NCBI GenBank assembly: GCA_022710815.1
Contig: JAKLGF010000015.1
Location: 1 to 8,681, forward strand
Direction: 5' to 3'
DNA from: Patescibacteria group bacterium
GTDB lineage: Bacteria > Patescibacteriota > Minisyncoccia > Minisyncoccales > JAGOPM01
DNA: 8,681 nt
Made by a program: the position numbers and the translations under genes. This document shows, one piece after another, positions 5,513 through 8,681 of the stretch. Under the pieces are notes generated by a model. That model saw only the letters and a program-made list of their open reading frames with translations. It made no database searches and had not been told where the DNA came from. Position 1 is the first letter of the stretch. Every line of letters begins with the position of its first letter.

Positions 5513-6101
5513 ATTTAACTGTTGCGATTAATATTCTTGGTGGATTAACTGGTGTTGATCCTTCTCCAGTTTTCTTAGTTGGAGTATTAGCAATCTTGTC
5601 TACTGCATCCATTCCGCTAATAACTTTCCCAAAGATCACATAATTTTTAGGCAAAGGATAGTCTGCATGCATAATGAAGAATTGACTGCCATTAGTATTT
5701 GGTCCAGCATTAGCCATGGCTACTGTTCCTCTAGTATATTCTCCATCAAAAGGCTCATCATCAAACTTGTAGCCTGGTCCGCCAGCTCCGGTTCCAGTTG
5801 GGTCGCCTCCTTGGATCATGAATCCAGGAATGACTCTGTGGAAAATTACTTCATTGTAAAATCCTTTGTTGGCTAAATCAACAAAATTCTGAGCTGTCTT
5901 AGGGACTTTGTCTTTAAAAACTTCTATTACAATATCTCCTTCAGTAGTACTCAAAGTAACTTCAGGATTCTTTGTTTGTGTTTGCATATTATTTTGTGTT
6001 TCTTCTTGGTTTTGGATATTTCTGGGCTTTGTAAAAGCATACCACATTGATCCAATTGCCAATAAGGCAATAACCATGGTTATAGTAAAACTCTTGTTCA
6101 T
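5511..6101 (-). CDS. Membrane-anchored cyclophilin-type peptidyl-prolyl cis-trans isomerase
   Basis: 196 residues. Catalyses cis-trans isomerisation of Xaa-Pro bonds and helps fold proteins. An N-terminal hydrophobic segment (about 6-23) without a lipobox or clear cleavage site, followed by a Gln/Asn/Thr-rich linker (26-45), suggests a signal anchor with the enzyme outside the membrane. The cyclophilin domain runs from 47 to the end: FHRVIPGFMIQGGD (87-100) with catalytic Arg89 and Phe94, Met95, Gln97; GTVAMANAGPNTNGSQFFI (125-143) with Gln140 and Phe142; and VIFGKV. The position of human Trp121 is not aromatic Trp here, as in many bacterial cyclophilins that bind cyclosporin poorly. It may act on exported proteins such as the Cys-rich ones encoded nearby (inference). 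The leader is short and lacks a Shine-Dalgarno site. Confidence 0.93.
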   Translation of the reverse strand: MNKSFTITMVIALLAIGSMWYAFTKPRNIQNQEETQNNMQTQTKNPEVTLSTTEGDIVIEVFKDKVPKTAQNFVDLANKGFYNEVIFHRVIPGFMIQGGDPTGTGAGGPGYKFDDEPFDGEYTRGTVAMANAGPNTNGSQFFIMHADYPLPKNYVIFGKVISGMDAVDKIANTPTKKTGEGSTPVNPPRILIATVK

Positions 6102-6116
6102 AGGTTTAATAAGGAA

Positions 6117-6122
6117 ATTATA
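6117..6122 (-). promoter_or_regulatory. -10 element of the cyclophilin gene
   Basis: TATAAT on the minus strand, a perfect -10, 15 bases before the ATG at 6101. The hexamer 17 bp upstream (TTTTAA) is a poor -35. The predicted start near 6110 would leave a leader of about 10 bases, so translation is almost leaderless. Confidence 0.5.
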
Positions 6123-6144
6123 CTCAAAATTTTTACAAATTAAA

Positions 6145-6172
6145 AGGGGACTAATCGTTAGATTAATCCCCT
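6145..6172 (-). terminator. Terminator of the lipoprotein/small-peptide transcript
   Basis: A 12-position stem (6145-6156 with 6161-6172) with one mismatch and a GTTA loop, with TTTAATTTGTAAAAATTTT following on the minus strand. It lies 16 bases past the stop of the small ORF at 6189, so that ORF is inside the transcript. A T-rich stretch also follows on the plus strand, so it may work both ways. Confidence 0.7.
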
Positions 6173-6188
6173 ATTTTTCTTCTCCTTT

Positions 6189-6272
6189 TTAGAAAAAGAA
6201 TGGAAGGACAAGGACGAGAAAGAACGGAGCTAGAAGCCAGAGCAATTTCGGATCAAAGTCTACTGGTCCCAT
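6189..6272 (-). CDS. Small hydrophobic membrane peptide (27 residues), not previously listed
   Basis: An ATG at 6272 opens 27 codons ending in TAA. The peptide begins MGPVDFDPKLLWLLAPFFLV and ends in LVLPFFF: a short acidic head, one Lys, then about 18 hydrophobic residues able to span a membrane. GAGG (6281-6278), which overlaps the TGA of the lipoprotein gene, lies five bases before the ATG, so translation is probably coupled to that gene by reinitiation. The ORF fills most of the space between the lipoprotein stop and the terminator at 6145-6172, and its codons (CTC, CTT, GTC, TTC) look like those of its upstream neighbour. Function unknown; single-helix peptides of this kind often bind and tune larger membrane proteins. 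Chance is the main alternative, but position, ribosome binding site and composition agree. Confidence 0.5.
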   Translation of the reverse strand: MGPVDFDPKLLWLLAPFFLVLVLPFFF

Positions 6273-6279
6273 GCAATCC

Positions 6280-6747
6280 TCACTTCTGTGCCTTGGCCCA
6301 GTCTGGATTGACTGGAATCTTGACGAAGTCGCTGTAATACGGCTTTCCATCAAGAGTCTTTACAACTCCTCTGAACCAGATGTCTTCTGGAGGAAGAGGA
6401 ATTCTATTGCCGAAATGATTCTGAGTGATTGATGACACAACACCAAGCTGTGACAGAGGAACACTCATTGTTGGCTTTATTTCTCCATCCTTGGTCTTGT
6501 GCTCGTAGAAGAAATATACTGTTCCCGAAAACTTCTGTTCAGGATTCTTGAGTGTGACTACAGCATCAAATGCTGATCTGCCTTGGTGTTCAAACCCTGG
6601 GTCAATGGCTTTGACAACAAACTCGTAGTTTGTTGTTTCTGTTGGTTGTTTTACTGTCTGCTTCTTGTTAAAGCACCCTACAGCAAAACAAATTGTTGCC
6701 ATCAAGCAAATTGCAGTTGCAATTGCATAAAGTCTGTTCTTATTCAT
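6280..6747 (-). CDS. Predicted lipoprotein, unknown function
   Basis: 155 residues. Signal peptide: NKNR at the N-terminus, hydrophobic core about 6-22, and lipobox AVGC (22-25), so Cys25 would be lipidated and the protein anchored on the outer face of the membrane. The mature part starts with a Lys/Gln/Thr-rich linker (26-40) and continues as a single domain of about 110 residues rich in alternating hydrophobic positions ('FDAVVTLKN', 'GTVYFFYEH', 'IWFRGVVKT'), which suggests a beta-sandwich; no family was recognised. AAAGGAGG lies six bases before the ATG. The gene has a perfect-consensus promoter with an inverted repeat at the start site, and a small membrane peptide gene follows seven bases after its stop. 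Codon use differs from the neighbours: 13 of 15 lysines are AAG in an AT-rich genome that mostly uses AAA. Confidence 0.75.
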   Translation of the reverse strand: MNKNRLYAIATAICLMATICFAVGCFNKKQTVKQPTETTNYEFVVKAIDPGFEHQGRSAFDAVVTLKNPEQKFSGTVYFFYEHKTKDGEIKPTMSVPLSQLGVVSSITQNHFGNRIPLPPEDIWFRGVVKTLDGKPYYSDFVKIPVNPDWAKAQK

Positions 6748-6753
6748 TCTAGG

Positions 6754-6761
6754 CCTCCTTT
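6754..6761 (-). promoter_or_regulatory. Shine-Dalgarno site of the lipoprotein gene
   Basis: AAAGGAGG on the minus strand, six bases before the ATG at 6747; near-perfect anti-16S complement at good spacing. Confidence 0.85.
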
Positions 6762-6810
6762 GCCTCTTGTCCTTTTAGGATGTAAATCTACTTTTATACC
6801 TCAAAAATCT

Positions 6811-6829
6811 TTATCTTGGTACAAGATAA
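6811..6829. promoter_or_regulatory. Inverted repeat at the lipoprotein transcription start, candidate operator
   Basis: TTATCTTG (6811-6818), three bases, then CAAGATAA (6822-6829): a perfect 8-bp inverted repeat. It overlaps the last base of the -10 element and covers the predicted start near 6822. The placement fits a dimeric repressor site; as RNA it would form a small hairpin at the extreme 5' end of the mRNA, which could instead protect the transcript. Confidence 0.5.
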
Positions 6830-6857
6830 TTATAGCACAAAAGGTGTGTCTTGTCAA
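6829..6857 (-). promoter_or_regulatory. Perfect-consensus sigma70 promoter of the lipoprotein gene
   Basis: TTGACA (6857-6852), a spacer of exactly 17 bp and TATAAT (6834-6829): all twelve positions match consensus. Predicted start near 6822, with a leader of about 75 bases to the ATG at 6747. It begins 20 bases after the stop codon of the upstream peptidase-like gene. Confidence 0.85.
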
Positions 6858-6876
6858 TATGGCCTGAAAGCCATAT
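6857..6876 (-). terminator. Hairpin after the peptidase-like gene, weak terminator candidate
   Basis: A 7-bp stem (ATATGGC, 6857-6863, with GCCATAT, 6870-6876) and a six-base loop, one base after the stop of the large gene. No U run follows on the minus strand; the sequence runs straight into the TTGACA of the next promoter. It may be a weak or factor-dependent stop, or a barrier against 3' decay. Confidence 0.3.
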
Positions 6877-6877
6877 A

Positions 6878-8681
6878 TTAATTGATTCCTGAGCCTGGGA
6901 AAACAACTGTCTCTATTTTCCCATCCTTAATAGTAAAGCAAGTTTGTTGAGTATTCTCAGACATATAATCCAAATTGTTCCTCCCTACTGCCCAATAGCA
7001 ATAAGCATATTTAGGATTAATCTTCACATTGTTTACATTCTGTATAATTCCAACTTCTGATTTAACAGTATATTTTTGCCAAGGAGTATCTTTGGGATAA
7101 ACCAGATCATCTAAACTAAGAACTGGTAATCCAGTATTAATAGAAACTGGCTGCCAATAGAACTTTATCTCTATTTCCTCGTTATTTGCTCCTGTCTTTT
7201 TAACTGTTGTTAAAAACTTCAAATTAGCTAAATTCTGTTCAGAATCATAAGATACTAATGTAACTTGATTAACAGCTTCTAAAACAGGATAATGGTCAGG
7301 CTCTAGTGCCCAGTTATCTACTTCATTGTCATTTTGAGAGGAAGAAAATTCATATCCAAAACCAATACTTTCATATTTCTCTTTGGTATATGAAACATAT
7401 GATCCATCCCAAGAATCAATTCCATTAATAGTCTTAGTATTAGGATCATACATATTGAAATACAGCCAATGACCTGTTCCGCCAACAGTAGCTGTTGGTC
7501 TGCGAATAACAATAACTTTTCCTTTAGAAAGATTGTCAACTGCTCTTTGGAAAGATAAATATCCTCTATCCACACTCTGATTACTTCCAGTCAAATATTC
7601 TGGAACAATGTTAATATCTCTTAGCAACTTAGTCATTCCTTCTGCAATCCATTGTCCTCCCTGGGCAATAGCGCCATAGGCATAAGTTCCCTCTGTGTCA
7701 TGAGCATTGCGAGCAATATACAAGAAGGTAAATGGATTAGGAGTATTGTAATCCAATCCTGGGTTCTTGCATCCTGCTCCTTGACTATCTTCCCATTCTC
7801 TAATTTGAGAATAATATTTATTAATTATCCTATTCCAACCTGCTTTAACCGAAGAGTCATTCTTGTACCAATAAGCAATAGCCATTGTCATAGAAGTATC
7901 TGCACATCCTGATCTTCTCATTGTTTTCAAACCAGCAGTAGAACGCTGGCATTGATCCCAGAAAGCAATGCTCTGGCCATAAGGAATAGGCTCGGTAGCA
8001 ATCAAGAATTTCTTAGCATTGCTAGTACTATCGTACCAAGCTACATTTTTAGCTCTGGCTTTGTAAGAGTAGCTTATCCCCAAGCATCTATCTTCACTTG
8101 TAGGACAAGTTGAGCCTTTGGGAAAAGTAATCTGATGAAGATCGCATTTTTCCTTATCTGGATTATATGCTGTCCATTCACAATAAACTCCATCTGTAGT
8201 TCTGTTGGCTTGGCAATATTGGCCCTCCCATCTACAACTAGTTCTTCCTAAACGAACGCAATCAGCTCCAGCATATATGACTTTTTGACAAGAATTTTTA
8301 AATCCACATTCATAACGGACACATCTAACAATATTAGCTGGGGCTAACATGCTCTTGAAAGTTCCATTAGCCACCTGATAGCTAAAGTATTCTAGATTAT
8401 TATGAACAACTGTCTCTGTGCCAAATTGAGACAATCGCTGCTTCTCCTGAGCTAATTTTTCCAAGTCTTTTTGCCAAGATCCAGCGCTAATGTTCTCAGG
8501 ATAAACATTGAAATAGACATCAGTTCCGCAAGTAATTCCTTGGCAATATTGTTTGGTAAAGCCATCAAGGATTCCATTGATCTGAGTTAATCTGGCTGGA
8601 TCGGCAGCTAATGCTTCGTTCTTTTCTTTTCTCTCTAAAATGATTTGCTTTTCGTAAAGCAATTGCCCAATATTGTATTTA
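6878..8681 (-). CDS. Large Cys-rich, probably exported protein with C39-like peptidase signature (5' end outside window)
   Basis: 600 codons are visible and the frame is open at the right edge, so any signal peptide is not seen. Residues counted from the first visible codon: a charged helical stretch (about 5-38), a Cys-rich segment with ten cysteines (about 120-199), then a papain-fold core resembling Peptidase_C39_2. Gln243 or Gln245 fits the oxyanion Gln; 'SGCADTSMTMAIAYW' (257-271) resembles 'GCgptslamvl' with nucleophile Cys259; 'GGTGHWLYF' supplies His404; 'INGIDSW' supplies Asp422. A last domain of about 135 residues looks beta-rich (Ig-like?) and ends 'FPGSGIN'. Seventeen cysteines in all point to disulfides and an extracytoplasmic location. 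Members of this fold cut peptides or cell-wall links; the substrate here is unknown. The TTG at 8662 is not a real start, since the same reading continues upstream. Confidence 0.65.
   Translation of the reverse strand, partial: KYNIGQLLYEKQIILERKEKNEALAADPARLTQINGILDGFTKQYCQGITCGTDVYFNVYPENISAGSWQKDLEKLAQEKQRLSQFGTETVVHNNLEYFSYQVANGTFKSMLAPANIVRCVRYECGFKNSCQKVIYAGADCVRLGRTSCRWEGQYCQANRTTDGVYCEWTAYNPDKEKCDLHQITFPKGSTCPTSEDRCLGISYSYKARAKNVAWYDSTSNAKKFLIATEPIPYGQSIAFWDQCQRSTAGLKTMRRSGCADTSMTMAIAYWYKNDSSVKAGWNRIINKYYSQIREWEDSQGAGCKNPGLDYNTPNPFTFLYIARNAHDTEGTYAYGAIAQGGQWIAEGMTKLLRDINIVPEYLTGSNQSVDRGYLSFQRAVDNLSKGKVIVIRRPTATVGGTGHWLYFNMYDPNTKTINGIDSWDGSYVSYTKEKYESIGFGYEFSSSQNDNEVDNWALEPDHYPVLEAVNQVTLVSYDSEQNLANLKFLTTVKKTGANNEEIEIKFYWQPVSINTGLPVLSLDDLVYPKDTPWQKYTVKSEVGIIQNVNNVKINPKYAYCYWAVGRNNLDYMSENTQQTCFTIKDGKIETVVFPGSGIN

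Noticed and set aside
8660..8662. TTG as the start of the large peptidase-like protein
   Set aside because: The frame stays open to the window edge with ordinary residues upstream (KYNIGQ), so the true start lies outside.

Overview
This AT-rich window looks like a piece of a compact bacterial chromosome. It probably comes from the Candidate Phyla Radiation (Patescibacteria, Parcubacteria-like). That placement is inferred from short genes, very tight spacing, a MetRS tail that ends straight after the anticodon-binding domain, and a four-helix Cys-containing membrane protein whose layout I recall from such genomes. TGA works as a normal stop (for example at 5495-5497 and 6280-6282), so this is not a Gly-TGA lineage such as SR1/Gracilibacteria. 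No phage, IS element, CRISPR array, tRNA or rRNA is visible.

Layout: (1) 1-350, the 3' end of metG (+ strand) with two tandem hairpin terminators. (2) 351-848, about 500 bases without a credible protein gene, with self-complementary segments, 10-bp direct repeats 21 bp apart and a plausible minus-strand promoter. It is insulated by terminators on both sides and is the best place for an undescribed RNA. (3) 849-3883 (-), a small membrane protein and a P2A-type cation-pumping ATPase, one base apart. (4) 3926-4787 (-), a P-loop kinase-like gene with its own strong promoter, Shine-Dalgarno site and terminator. (5) 4790-5497 (+), an RsuA/RluB-type pseudouridine synthase, divergent from the kinase; their -10 elements overlap. 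(6) 5511-6101 (-), a membrane-anchored cyclophilin, convergent with the pseudouridine synthase; one hairpin carries the stop of the synthase gene and shares two bases with the cyclophilin stop. (7) 6145-6857 (-), a lipoprotein gene followed by an overlooked 27-codon ORF for a hydrophobic peptide, under a perfect-consensus promoter with an inverted repeat at its start site. (8) 6878-8681 (-), most of a large Cys-rich, probably exported protein with a C39-like papain-fold peptidase signature; its 5' end lies beyond the window.

How the genes fit together: two housekeeping functions (tRNA charging, rRNA modification) sit among cell-envelope functions (ion pump, extracytoplasmic foldase, lipoprotein, Cys-rich putative peptidase). 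Most are separate transcription units. The only operon-like pairs are membrane protein + ATPase and lipoprotein + small peptide. Two styles of expression coexist: genes with consensus promoters and strong Shine-Dalgarno sites (kinase, lipoprotein) and genes whose -10 box lies very close to the start codon without a clear ribosome binding site (pseudouridine synthase, cyclophilin, membrane protein).
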